From Allobrachymonas sp. (GTDB lineage Bacteria > Pseudomonadota > Gammaproteobacteria > Burkholderiales > Burkholderiaceae_C): a stretch of 64,000 bases of DNA. A program made the position numbers and the translations under genes. The notes under the pieces were generated by a model that did not search any database, had not been told where the DNA came from, and was given only the letters and a program-made list of their open reading frames with translations. The stretch is from NCBI GenBank assembly GCA_030529505.1, contig JAUMWT010000006.1:34812-98811 (forward strand), written 5' to 3'. How positions within the stretch are numbered: the first letter of the stretch is position 1; the number at the start of each line of letters is the position of its first letter. This document shows positions 41,438-49,962 of the stretch, piece after piece.

Positions 41438-42709
41438 TTACAGCAAACGCTCGCGGGCCAATAGGGCGGGCAGCGTTTCGCGTTCGCTGATCAAATGCGC
41501 CTGGCCATTGGCCACCAGCACTTCGGCGGCGCGGCAGCGGCTGTTGTAGTTGCTGGCCATGCTCATGCAGTAGGCGCCGGCCGACATCACGGCCAGCCGG
41601 TCGCCCGCTTGCACATTCAAGTGGCGATCGCGGCCGATCCAGTCGCCGCTTTCGCACACGGGGCCAACCACGTCGTACAGCGTTGCGGGCGTTTGTGCGG
41701 CGGCTTGCTGCAGCGGCACGATGGCGTGCCAGGCTTCGTACATGGCGGGGCGGGGCAGGTCGTTCATGGCCGCGTCGATGATGCAGAAGTTTTTCTCTGC
41801 GCCGGGCTTGAGATGAATCACTTCGCTCACGCAAACGCCTGCATTGCCCACGAGCGAGCGGCCCGGCTCCAGCACGATTTTGCGTTGGCCCAGGCCGCGC
41901 GCATCCAGGCAGGCCAGCAACTGCGGCAGCAGTTCGTCTGCGGCCGGTGGCGTTTCGTTCCGGTAGGTGATGCCCAGGCCGCCGCCCAGGTCGATGTGCT
42001 GCAGGGTGATGCCCGCTGCCTCAATCTCTCGCACCAAGTCCAGCAGGCGCTCGGTGGCCTCCAGATACGGGGCGATTTCGGTGATTTGCGAGCCGATGTG
42101 GCAATCAATGCCCACGATGCGCAGGCCCGGCAGGCGGGCCGCGTGCTGGTAGGCCGCCAGCGCCTGGGTGTGTGCGATGCCGAATTTGTTGCCCGTAAGG
42201 CCCGTTGAGATGTAGGGGTGCGTTTTGGCGTCCACATCGGGGTTGACGCGAATGCTCACGGGCGCTTGCCGCTTCATTTCCAACGCCACGGCGTTGAGCA
42301 CATCCAGCTCGGCCAGGCTTTCAACGTTGAAGCAGCCAATGCCCGCTTCAAGCGCCAGGCGCATTTCGGCACGGCTTTTGCCCACGCCCGAAAAGATGAT
42401 GCTTTCGGGCTTTGCGCCCGCCAGCAGTGCGCGCTGGATTTCGCCGCCCGATACGGTGTCAAAACCGCAGCCTGCGCGGGCAAAGACCTGCATCACGGCC
42501 AAGGTGGAGTTGGCCTTCATGGCGTAGCAGATCAGGGCATTGCGCCCTTGCAGGCCGCGCTGGTAGGCGGCCAGTGCATCCAGCATGGCGTGTTGCGAAT
42601 ACACGAACAGGGGCGTGCCGTATTGCTGCGCCAGATTGGCAAGGGGCAGGCCATCCACGCACAACGTGCCGTTGTGGTAGGCAAAGAAAGGGGCGCCGGG
42701 AAGTTGCAT
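41438..42709 (-). CDS. lysA: Diaminopimelate decarboxylase
   Basis: 423 residues; last step of lysine biosynthesis, PLP-dependent. PLP-Lys in ICYAMKANSTLAVMQVF, the CHIGSQI loop, the glycine-rich IDLGGGLGITYRNE phosphate site, EPGRSLVGNAGV and the active-site Cys region GPVCESGDW. It starts at ATG 42709 and follows lptM on the same strand, the standard lptM-lysA arrangement. Confidence 0.97.
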   Translation of the reverse strand: MQLPGAPFFAYHNGTLCVDGLPLANLAQQYGTPLFVYSQHAMLDALAAYQRGLQGRNALICYAMKANSTLAVMQVFARAGCGFDTVSGGEIQRALLAGAKPESIIFSGVGKSRAEMRLALEAGIGCFNVESLAELDVLNAVALEMKRQAPVSIRVNPDVDAKTHPYISTGLTGNKFGIAHTQALAAYQHAARLPGLRIVGIDCHIGSQITEIAPYLEATERLLDLVREIEAAGITLQHIDLGGGLGITYRNETPPAADELLPQLLACLDARGLGQRKIVLEPGRSLVGNAGVCVSEVIHLKPGAEKNFCIIDAAMNDLPRPAMYEAWHAIVPLQQAAAQTPATLYDVVGPVCESGDWIGRDRHLNVQAGDRLAVMSAGAYCMSMASNYNSRCRAAEVLVANGQAHLISERETLPALLARERLL

Positions 42710-42945
42710 GGCGATGAGTCAGTGGACAAGAGGGCTGAAAAAATAAGCGAAAGGTGCGTGCTATCAGAGAGGGCGGGCGATTTCGGTGCAAGCGGATGAT
42801 GGATACGCCGCGCAGTGTGGGGCGCAGGGCCTGCATCGTCGCGCATTCGATCCGTCTATCAAACAAATGGTTGGCCCAATGGGCTGTGTGGCAGATTGCT
42901 TGTTTTTGTTTTCGAACGCGCTTGGGGAGAGTTGTTTGGCGGTGT

Positions 42946-43185
42946 TCAGGGGCGCGGGCTGGATGCCGTGGGTTGAGCAGGCTGCGGTTGGGATGGGGCG
43001 CTGCTTGGCAGTGGGGCGGGTTGTGCGCGCAAACGCACGGGCAGCACACTGCGGGGCAGGGTGGCGCGCTGAGCCGCTTCAGGCTCGGTGGGCAGGTACA
43101 AATCCCCCTTTTGTCCGCAAGCCGATAGGCCCAGGGCGCAAGCCGCCCAGGCGGCGCTCTTTACAATCGTTCGGATTTTCAACAT
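42946..43185 (-). CDS. lptM: Small lipoprotein LptM (YifL/LppL-like)
   Basis: 79 residues: short signal with lipobox LSAC at about residue 23, the signature [14 protein letters not shown], then a Pro/Ala/Ser-rich tail. LptM assists maturation of the LptD/E complex in E. coli. It precedes lysA, as in most betaproteobacteria. Its ATG (43183-43185) shares two bases with an ATG of the divergent cyaY frame. Confidence 0.9.
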   Translation of the reverse strand: MLKIRTIVKSAAWAACALGLSACGQKGDLYLPTEPEAAQRATLPRSVLPVRLRAQPAPLPSSAPSQPQPAQPTASSPRP

Positions 43186-43198
43186 GGCCGAAATTGTA

Positions 43199-43522
43199 AT
43201 GACAGACCTGGAATACCTTGACCTTGCCGAACAAGCCCTGCAAAGGATTGAGGCGGCCTGCGACCGCATCAACGAAACCACGGATGCAGATCTGGACAAC
43301 CAGCGCATTGCCGGCGTGGTGACGCTGATGTTTGCCAATGGCAGCCAGATCGTGGTGAACCTGCAAAAGCCCTTGCAAGAAATCTGGCTGGCCGCGCGCG
43401 CCGGGGGCTTTCATTACCGTTACGACGGCAGGCAATGGGCCGATACCAAGGGCGGCGCGGAATTGTTCGAGCAGCTCTCGCGCTGCGCGAGCGAGCAGGC
43501 CGGGCAGACGTTGACGTTTTGA
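43199..43522 (+). CDS. cyaY: Frataxin-like iron-sulfur protein CyaY
   Basis: 107 residues; iron donor/regulator for Fe-S cluster assembly. [20 protein letters not shown], the acidic ridge [35 protein letters not shown] and [20 protein letters not shown] are diagnostic. I chose ATG 43199 to match the family start; ATG 43184 would add five residues and overlap the lptM start codon. Confidence 0.93.
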   Translation: MTDLEYLDLAEQALQRIEAACDRINETTDADLDNQRIAGVVTLMFANGSQIVVNLQKPLQEIWLAARAGGFHYRYDGRQWADTKGGAELFEQLSRCASEQAGQTLTF

Positions 43523-43706
43523 CCGGCGCTTCGGGCGCACCGGCTGTCGTTGGGCGAGGCGCTTTGCGTTTCGTTTGCGCTGAATTCAGCGATGCAAACC
43601 GAAATGCTGCAAACAAGGATTGGAAAAAGCGTCAAAAACATCAGAAGTATTAAAAGCACCCCAAGCGCCTGCGGGCGGATGTGTGGCTCATCGCGACTGG
43701 CGCCTG

Positions 43707-43897
43707 AGAAGCTGTTCAAAAGTTCTTTGCGGGCGCTTGAAAATGCAAGCAGGCAGTCTGCGGCGTTGCCAATCTGGTCAGCCATTTTGCTCATGTTGCA
43801 CGGGCTAGGCACTTCGCTCATGTACTTTGATGTGCGCCTTGCAGTCCATCCCGCGCCCCCTATTCAATCGCCTCACGTTGAGCTTTTGAGCAGGTTC
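43707..43897 (-). repeat. MITE-like repeat, copy F
   Basis: 191 bp with ends GAAGCTGTTC and GAGCAGGTTC and a perfect 3-bp duplication TGA (43704-43706 and 43898-43900). Oriented like copies B and D. It lies between cyaY and the terminator beyond PBP1a. Confidence 0.85.
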
Positions 43898-43911
43898 TGA
43901 GCTTGCTTGAA

Positions 43912-43946
43912 AAAAGCCACCGCTGTTTGATTCAGCGGTGGCTTTT
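43912..43946. terminator. Bidirectional intrinsic terminator
   Basis: AAAAGCCACCGCTG and CAGCGGTGGCTTTT form a 14-bp perfect stem with a 7-base loop. Serves the convergent PBP1a gene (stop at 44002) and anything reading from the cyaY side. Confidence 0.85.
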
Positions 43947-44001
43947 CAATGGCCTGATTCAATGCTTGGGTGAACGGCCGTGAGTGGTGTTGGGGTGACG
44001 A

Positions 44002-46425
44002 TCAGTTGTCGTGGAAGATGTCGGTGGTTCCGCCCGAGGCGCTGCCGCCCAGCGAGCCGCCAGCTTCGCCGCTGCCTTGGTTGAAGCCGTCGCCGTGCAG
44101 GGTGGTGTCGGTGCCGTCGCTGGCGCTGAAGCTGCTGCTCACGCCAATGCTGGGCACGGCGCGGCCACCGGCAAATTCGCTGTAGGCCCAGTCGCCCCCC
44201 GATTGCTGCACGCCCGCAGGCGGTTTTGCGGTGAGCGATGCCACCGGCACATCGGCCAGGGCCGTGCGCATGTAGCGAATCCAGATGGGCAGGCTCAGGC
44301 CCCCGCCCGTTTCGCGGTCGCCCAGATTGCGCGGCGTATCAAAGCCGAACCAGACCACGGCCACCAGATTGTTTTGGAAGCCGGCGAACCAGGCGTCCTT
44401 GGCGTCGTTGGTGGTGCCGGTTTTGCCGTACACGTCCGAGCGCCCCAGCTCGGCCGCTGCGCGCGCAGCCGTGCCGCGAATGGCCACGTCGTTCATCATG
44501 GTGTTCATGATGAAGGCATTGCGCTGCGAAATGGCGCGCATGCTTTCGTCCAGAGCAGGAGGATTGACTTCGGCGATGGTTTGGCCGCGCTGATCCTTGA
44601 TCAAGGCGATGATGTAGGGGTTGACCTTGTAGCCGCCATTGGCAAAGACGGAAAAGCCCGTGGCCAGTTCCAGCGGTGTGACGGTGCCCGCGCCCAGCGC
44701 CATGGTCAGGTAGGGCGGCGTGCGCTCGGCAGGAAAGCCGAAGCGCCCGGCCCAGTCTTGCGCTTTTTTGGTGCCGACGGTTTGCAGAATGCGCACGGAC
44801 ACCAGGTTTTTGGAGCGGATGAGGGCCTGGCGCATGCTCACGGGCGGGCCGTTGCTGCCGTCGTAGTTTTTGGGCGACCAGGCGCGTCCGCCGGTGAGGC
44901 TGGCATCGAGCGTGAAGGGGCTGTCGCTGATCATGGTGCTGGGCATCACGCCATCTTCCAGCGCAGCGGAGTAGATGAAGGGCTTGAAGCTGGAGCCCGG
45001 CTGGCGCTGGGCCTGGGTGACGCGGTTGAAATTGTTCTTGGCAAAGTCGAATCCGCCCACCAGGGCTTTGATGGCGCCCGTGTGCGGATCCATGGCCACC
45101 AGCGCGCTTTCGGCCTCGGGCAGTTGGCGGATTTCCCAGCCGTTTTTGGCTTGCACGATGCGCACCACCGCCCCGCGCCGAATGCGCTGCGCGGCTGGCG
45201 CGCGGTTGGAAAGCGACCAGGAGGCAAAGCGCAAACCGTTGCCGCTGATGGTGATGGGCTCGCTGTCGGTGCGGCGCACCACGACCTTGCCGGGCTTGGC
45301 CTCGATGACGACGGCGGCCAGCATCTCGCCCGCATCGGGGATGTTGCTCAGGGTTTCCTGGATGGTGTCGTCCAGCAATTCGGCGTCTTGCGGCAACTCG
45401 ACGAAATATTCCGGCCCGCGATAGGCGCGTTTAGCGTCGTAATTGAGCACGCCCTGGCGCACGGCGTGGGTGGCGGCGTTCTGGTCGCGCGTGGAAATGG
45501 TGGTGTACACATTCAGGCCGCGGGTGTAGCTTTCGGCGCCGTATTGGGCGTAGATGAGCTGGCGCACCATCTCGCCCACATGGCCGGCTTGCACGGTGTC
45601 CTCTGCCGTCATGCGCTTGATGACCAGCGGCGTGGCCTTGGCCGCTTCGGCCTGTTCGCGCGTGACGAAGCCGTTTTCGACCATGCGATCGAGGATGTAG
45701 AGCTGGCGGATGCGCGCGCGCTCGGGGTTGACGATGGGGTTGTAGAGCGAAGGCGCCTTGGGCAGGCCGGCCAGCATGGCGGCCTCGGCCAGGTTCACGT
45801 CTTTGATCGATTTGCCGAAATAGGCTTCGGCCGCTGCGGCAAAGCCGTAGGCGCGGTTGCCCAGAAAGATCTGGTTCATGTAGATGTCCAGAATCTGGTC
45901 TTTGCTCAGCGCATGCTCCATCTTGAAGGCCAGCAGCATTTCGTAAATCTTGCGCTTGATGGTCTTTTCGGACGACAGGTACACATTGCGCGCTACCTGC
46001 ATGGTGATGGTGGACGCGCCCTGGCTCTTGGCCTTGCTGAAGTTGGCAATGCCCGCGCGCAGCACGCCGGTGTAATCCACGCCGTGGTGTGCATAAAAAC
46101 GGGCATCTTCAATGGCCAGCACGGCGTCTTTCACCGTTTTGGGGATTTCGTCAAAAGGCACGTAAATGCGGCGCTCTTCGCCGAACTCGGCGATCAGATT
46201 GCCTTCGGCCGTGAAGATGCGCAAGGGCAGCTTGGGCTGATAGTGTTGCAGGCTGGAAATATCCGGCAGCCGGGTGTAGGCGATGGCCAGGCCCATCAGG
46301 GTCAGCATCAGCGCCACCAGCGCCGTGGCGCACGGCAGGACGATGATCCACAGCAGGATGCGGCGGCCCACATTGGATTTGGGGGCGGATCTGCTGGGCG
46401 GAGAATCTTCGGGCGAGAGAGACAT
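44002..46425 (-). CDS. mrcA: Penicillin-binding protein 1A
   Basis: 807 residues, bifunctional class A PBP for peptidoglycan polymerisation and crosslinking. One N-terminal transmembrane helix is followed by the GT51 domain (AVLAIEDARFYAHHGVDYTG, GASTITMQVARNVYLS, KIYEMLLAFKMEHALSKDQI). An OB-like insert precedes the transpeptidase with SxxK in PGSSFKPFIYSAAL, SKN (IRSKNLVSVRIL) and KTGTTNDAKDAWF. The C-terminal ~45 residues are Gly/Ser/Asp-rich. ATG 46425 follows AAGAGCCT; ATG 46443 is an alternative. Divergent from the pil operon, a conserved layout. Confidence 0.96.
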   Translation of the reverse strand: MSLSPEDSPPSRSAPKSNVGRRILLWIIVLPCATALVALMLTLMGLAIAYTRLPDISSLQHYQPKLPLRIFTAEGNLIAEFGEERRIYVPFDEIPKTVKDAVLAIEDARFYAHHGVDYTGVLRAGIANFSKAKSQGASTITMQVARNVYLSSEKTIKRKIYEMLLAFKMEHALSKDQILDIYMNQIFLGNRAYGFAAAAEAYFGKSIKDVNLAEAAMLAGLPKAPSLYNPIVNPERARIRQLYILDRMVENGFVTREQAEAAKATPLVIKRMTAEDTVQAGHVGEMVRQLIYAQYGAESYTRGLNVYTTISTRDQNAATHAVRQGVLNYDAKRAYRGPEYFVELPQDAELLDDTIQETLSNIPDAGEMLAAVVIEAKPGKVVVRRTDSEPITISGNGLRFASWSLSNRAPAAQRIRRGAVVRIVQAKNGWEIRQLPEAESALVAMDPHTGAIKALVGGFDFAKNNFNRVTQAQRQPGSSFKPFIYSAALEDGVMPSTMISDSPFTLDASLTGGRAWSPKNYDGSNGPPVSMRQALIRSKNLVSVRILQTVGTKKAQDWAGRFGFPAERTPPYLTMALGAGTVTPLELATGFSVFANGGYKVNPYIIALIKDQRGQTIAEVNPPALDESMRAISQRNAFIMNTMMNDVAIRGTAARAAAELGRSDVYGKTGTTNDAKDAWFAGFQNNLVAVVWFGFDTPRNLGDRETGGGLSLPIWIRYMRTALADVPVASLTAKPPAGVQQSGGDWAYSEFAGGRAVPSIGVSSSFSASDGTDTTLHGDGFNQGSGEAGGSLGGSASGGTTDIFHDN

Positions 46426-46975
46426 AGGCTCTTGAAAACGCATTCACGGTCAAGGAAAAAAGCCGCCGAAAAGGCAGCCGTTGAGTCTGCGCATTGTGCA
46501 TCAGATGCCCCGGCTTGCAGGCTTGCCGAATGTCAGGTGGTTCAGCAATTTGCAAGGATGTGAAAGATCGTTGGGCAATTTGTGCTGAGAGATTGCTGAC
46601 AAAATCCGAATTGGATCCGGCTTCAAGGCCAATCAGTCTGCTTGCCAGGCCATGCGGCACGGCATGCACGGATGCGGCCAACTTCTGCTTCCATTCAAGC
46701 CATTGGCGGCTGGGGCGTTCAATCCAATCATGCCCATGCGCTGCCCGATCAGCGCACAGGGGTGTACGAAGAAATGTGCGGTTTTGGCAACATTTACACG
46801 CCATATTTGGCGTAAAACTGAATCAAACGCATACCAACTGTTACGATTGGCGCAAAATAGATGTAAGCAAAACGCATCAAGTCTCTACGCTCCTTGCGCT
46901 TTGTTACTGGCCGGGTCTCGCGACGCGGCGCACAAAGAGACAGGGCGCACGGGGTGCAGCAAACGGAGGCAAAGA
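46426..46975. promoter_or_regulatory. mrcA-pilM divergent regulatory region
   Basis: About 550 bp without a recognised gene. From about 46780 to 46900 the sequence becomes AT-rich and includes an inverted repeat ACGCCA-TATT-TGGCGT (46798-46813), a plausible regulator site for the pilus operon. No exact promoter could be fixed. Confidence 0.4.
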
Positions 46976-48055
46976 TTGGTTTCATTGGACTTTTTTTCTT
47001 CAAAACCGCCTGCCACATTGGGGCTGGACTTGGGTACAGCCAGCATTCGCTTGGTTGAGCTTGATCGCGACGCTTCAGGCCAGTGGGTGCTGGAACGTTG
47101 CGCCGTCGAGTCTTTGCCCTCGGGCGTCATCGCCTCTGACGGCAGCATTGAGCAATTCGATCAGGCGGTCGATGCCGTCAAGCGGCTCGTCAGAAAATCA
47201 GGCTCGCGCGCCAAAACGGCAGTGGCAGCCCTGCCGCCCTCTGCGGTCATCGCCAAGAAGGTGGTGCTGCCCGAGGGCTTGAGCGAAAACGAAATCGATC
47301 TCCAGATCGAAAGCGAAGCCAGCCAGTACATCCCGTTCTCGCTGGACGAAGTCAGTCTCGACTACTACGTCATGGGCCCGTCTCGCACTTCGGCGGGGGA
47401 TGAGGAAGTCATGATTGTTGCCGCTCGTAAAGAGCGTGTGGACGACATGACGGCCCTGATGAATGCCGCCGGCTTGCGCCTCAAGGTGCTGGATGTGGCC
47501 TCCTTTGCGGCGCAGGCGGCGACCGAACGTTTGGTCAAGGGGCTTCCCCACCGCGGGCGCGACGCCATGATCGCCTTGGCGCACGTTGGCGCTGGCAGCA
47601 CCCATATGCACATGATGCGCAATGGCGAAGTGCTGTTTGAGCGCGAACAGCCTTTCGGTGGCACACATCTGACACAGCATATTGCGCGGCTGTATGGCAT
47701 GACGCAGGAAGAAGCCGAGTCCAAGAAAGTGGCAGGCCAGTTGCCCGATGACTATTCGGATGTGATTCTGCGCCCCTTCATGGAGCGCCTGGCGCAGGAA
47801 ATGCAAAGCGCCTTGCAGTTCTTCTACAGCAGTACGCCCTACAACAAGGTGGATTACATCCTGCTCTCGGGTGGCTCGGCATCGCTGCCCAAGCTCACCG
47901 AAGTCGTGACGCAAACCACGGGCGCAGCTTGTTTGCTTGCCAACCCCTTTGACGGCATGAGCATGGGGGCGAATGTGCAGGATCGCAAATTGCGGCGTGA
48001 TGCGCCAGCATTCCTTACTGCCTGTGGTCTGGCTATGCGGAGGTTCACATCGTGA
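46976..48055 (+). CDS. pilM: Type IV pilus inner-membrane assembly protein PilM
   Basis: 359 residues, actin-like cytoplasmic ATPase-fold protein that binds the PilN N-terminus. LGLDLGTASIRLVELDRD (phosphate 1), IESEASQYIPFSLDEVSLDY, IALAHVGAGSTHMHMMRNGE (phosphate 2) and YILLSGGSASLPKLTEVV (adenosine). No ATG begins the domain: TTG 46976 is six bases after GGAGG and gives the usual PilM length, so TTG is the start. First gene of pilMNOPQ. Confidence 0.94.
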   Translation: MVSLDFFSSKPPATLGLDLGTASIRLVELDRDASGQWVLERCAVESLPSGVIASDGSIEQFDQAVDAVKRLVRKSGSRAKTAVAALPPSAVIAKKVVLPEGLSENEIDLQIESEASQYIPFSLDEVSLDYYVMGPSRTSAGDEEVMIVAARKERVDDMTALMNAAGLRLKVLDVASFAAQAATERLVKGLPHRGRDAMIALAHVGAGSTHMHMMRNGEVLFEREQPFGGTHLTQHIARLYGMTQEEAESKKVAGQLPDDYSDVILRPFMERLAQEMQSALQFFYSSTPYNKVDYILLSGGSASLPKLTEVVTQTTGAACLLANPFDGMSMGANVQDRKLRRDAPAFLTACGLAMRRFTS

Positions 48056-48660
48056 TTCTGGTCAATTTGTTGCCTCACCGTGAGGAAACGCGCAAGCGCC
48101 GTAAACAGGCTTTCAATGCCATGCTGGGCGTGGCGGCCTTGGTTGGCTTGCTGCTCGGCGGCCTGGTCTGGAAGTATTACGACTACCGGATTGATGCGCA
48201 AGAAGAAGTCAACCGTTTCATCCAGGCAGAAAACGCCAAGCTGGATGATCAGATCAAGGAAGTCAAGGACGTGGAGGCGGAAATCGCCGCCTTGCGCGAG
48301 CGTCAGCAAGCAGTCGAGAGTTTGCAGCAAGAACGCAATGACCCCGTCATGTTGTTCAATGAGCTCACTTCCAAAATGCCCGACGGCATGTATTTCACGA
48401 GCCTCAAGCAGACGGATGCCGTAGTCAGCCTGGAAGGGATGGCCCAGTCCAACGAACGGGTTTCGGAGTTTTTGCGAAACCTGCGTGATTCGCCCTTGTT
48501 TGCCGTGCCGCCCAAATTGGAGCAAACACTGGTGCAAGAGGTGACTTTGTCCAATAAGAGCAAGCATCAGTCTTACAGCTTCAAGATGTTGTTGACATTG
48601 AAAAAGCCGGAAAACCCTGATGCGAAAAAAGCAGGTGCTGCAGCCAAGCCGGCGGCATGA
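48052..48660 (+). CDS. pilN: Type IV pilus assembly protein PilN
   Basis: 202 residues. The N-terminal ILVNLLPHREETRKRRKQ is the conserved PilM-binding motif (normally INLLPWR). One transmembrane helix (LGVAALVGLLLGGLVW), coiled coil and a periplasmic ferredoxin-like domain follow. It starts with GTG overlapping the pilM stop by four bases. Confidence 0.94.
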   Translation: MILVNLLPHREETRKRRKQAFNAMLGVAALVGLLLGGLVWKYYDYRIDAQEEVNRFIQAENAKLDDQIKEVKDVEAEIAALRERQQAVESLQQERNDPVMLFNELTSKMPDGMYFTSLKQTDAVVSLEGMAQSNERVSEFLRNLRDSPLFAVPPKLEQTLVQEVTLSNKSKHQSYSFKMLLTLKKPENPDAKKAGAAAKPAA

Positions 48661-48685
48661 GTTCAGCTAATCGATAAGGCTTGTT

Positions 48686-49420
48686 ATGGCAATCAAAATG
48701 AAACTTCCGTCGCGTACCGAAAAGCGCAGCAAAAAGCAGGCGGTTAAGGCCCAGCCTGCACGGCCCAAGCTGGATTTGGCCGCGCAATTCCGTGGTGCCG
48801 ATTGGCGCAATCCGGCAACCATGCCGGACGCGCCCAAGTTCTTGCTGTATTTTCTGGTCGCTGCTTCGGTGGTGTTCGTGGTCTGGCTGCTGCTGGTGCG
48901 CGACAAATTGACCGAGCTGGAGTCTCGTCAGCAGGAAGAGGAAAAGCACCGCGCGGAATTTGTTGAAAAAACCACCAAAGTGGCCAATCTGGAGCCGTTG
49001 TTGCAGCAAAAGCAGCAGGCCGAAGAATATGTGGCCCAGTTGGAAAAGCAACTGCCGGGCAAATCGGAAATGGCCAGTCTGCTTTCGGATATCAACCAGG
49101 CAGGTGTTGGGCGCAGCTTGCAGTTTGAATTGTTCAAGCCGGGCAATGAAGAGGTGAAAACCTATTATGCCCAGTTGCCTGTGGCCATTCGTGTTTCCGG
49201 CCAGTTTTCGGATATTGCCTCGTTTGCTGCGGACATCGCCCATTTGTCGCGGATCGTTACTCTGAGCAATATGAATATTGCCGAAGGCAAAGATGCCAAG
49301 AAAGCCCCAGGCAGCCTGGTGATGGAAGCAACAGCCAATACATTCCGTTATCTGGACAAGAATGAAAAGGCTGCCAATGCCCAAAATGCAGCCAAGGCCA
49401 AACAGGGGGCACGATCATGA
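48686..49420 (+). CDS. pilO: Type IV pilus assembly protein PilO
   Basis: 244 residues: an N-terminal cytoplasmic basic stretch, one membrane helix (LYFLVAASVVFVVWLLLV), coiled coil (LTELESRQQEEEKHRAEFVE) and a periplasmic domain with LPGKSEMASLLSDINQAG and LPVAIRVSGQFSDIASFAAD. Pairs with PilN to form the alignment complex. Overlaps pilP by four bases. Confidence 0.94.
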   Translation: MAIKMKLPSRTEKRSKKQAVKAQPARPKLDLAAQFRGADWRNPATMPDAPKFLLYFLVAASVVFVVWLLLVRDKLTELESRQQEEEKHRAEFVEKTTKVANLEPLLQQKQQAEEYVAQLEKQLPGKSEMASLLSDINQAGVGRSLQFELFKPGNEEVKTYYAQLPVAIRVSGQFSDIASFAADIAHLSRIVTLSNMNIAEGKDAKKAPGSLVMEATANTFRYLDKNEKAANAQNAAKAKQGARS

Positions 49421-49962
49421 AACGCTCCATTATTTGCATAACGGCTTGTTCGATGGCGCTCGTTGTAGCGGGGTGTGGCAATAGCCGAATGAGGGAGGTG
49501 CAGGCGTGGATGGGCGAAGAAAGAGCCAAAGCACGCCCGACGCTCAAGCCCTTGCCCGAGCCCAAGCCTTATACCGCCGTGAGCTATACGCCGCCGCCAG
49601 GGGTAGAGCCCTTTAGTGTGGATCGCTTGCTTCAGGCCATCAGTGCGGCCAATGCCAGCAGCCCGGCGTCGGCTTTGTATCGCTCGGTGGCTGAAGGGCG
49701 CAGAAAACAGCCTCTGGAGGCTTATCCGCTGGATACCATGCAATATGTCGGCATGTTGCAAAAAGATGGTCGAACGGTTGCCCTGATCAAGGTCGATAAC
49801 CTGTTGTACCAAGTTCGGGTGGGTGATTTCATGGGGCAGAACTTCGGCCGAGTCACCGCCATCAATGAAAGCCAGGTCGCACTGCGTGAAGTGGCGCAAG
49901 ATGCCGTTGGCGAATGGGTTGAACGCGACACCTCGTTGAATTTGCAGGAAGGAAGTAAATAA
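49417..49962 (+). CDS. pilP: Type IV pilus lipoprotein PilP
   Basis: 181 residues. Lipobox VVAGC (Cys at about 20), then a disordered Pro-rich linker and the beta-sandwich domain that contacts PilQ (EAYPLDTMQYVGMLQKDGRT, YQVRVGDFMGQNFGRVTAIN). It links PilN/O to the secretin. Its stop overlaps the pilQ ATG by one base. Confidence 0.95.
   Translation: MKRSIICITACSMALVVAGCGNSRMREVQAWMGEERAKARPTLKPLPEPKPYTAVSYTPPPGVEPFSVDRLLQAISAANASSPASALYRSVAEGRRKQPLEAYPLDTMQYVGMLQKDGRTVALIKVDNLLYQVRVGDFMGQNFGRVTAINESQVALREVAQDAVGEWVERDTSLNLQEGSK

Noticed and set aside
44011-46563. 850-codon open frame antisense to PBP1a
   Set aside because: Same shadow effect; PBP1a has intact catalytic motifs on the other strand.
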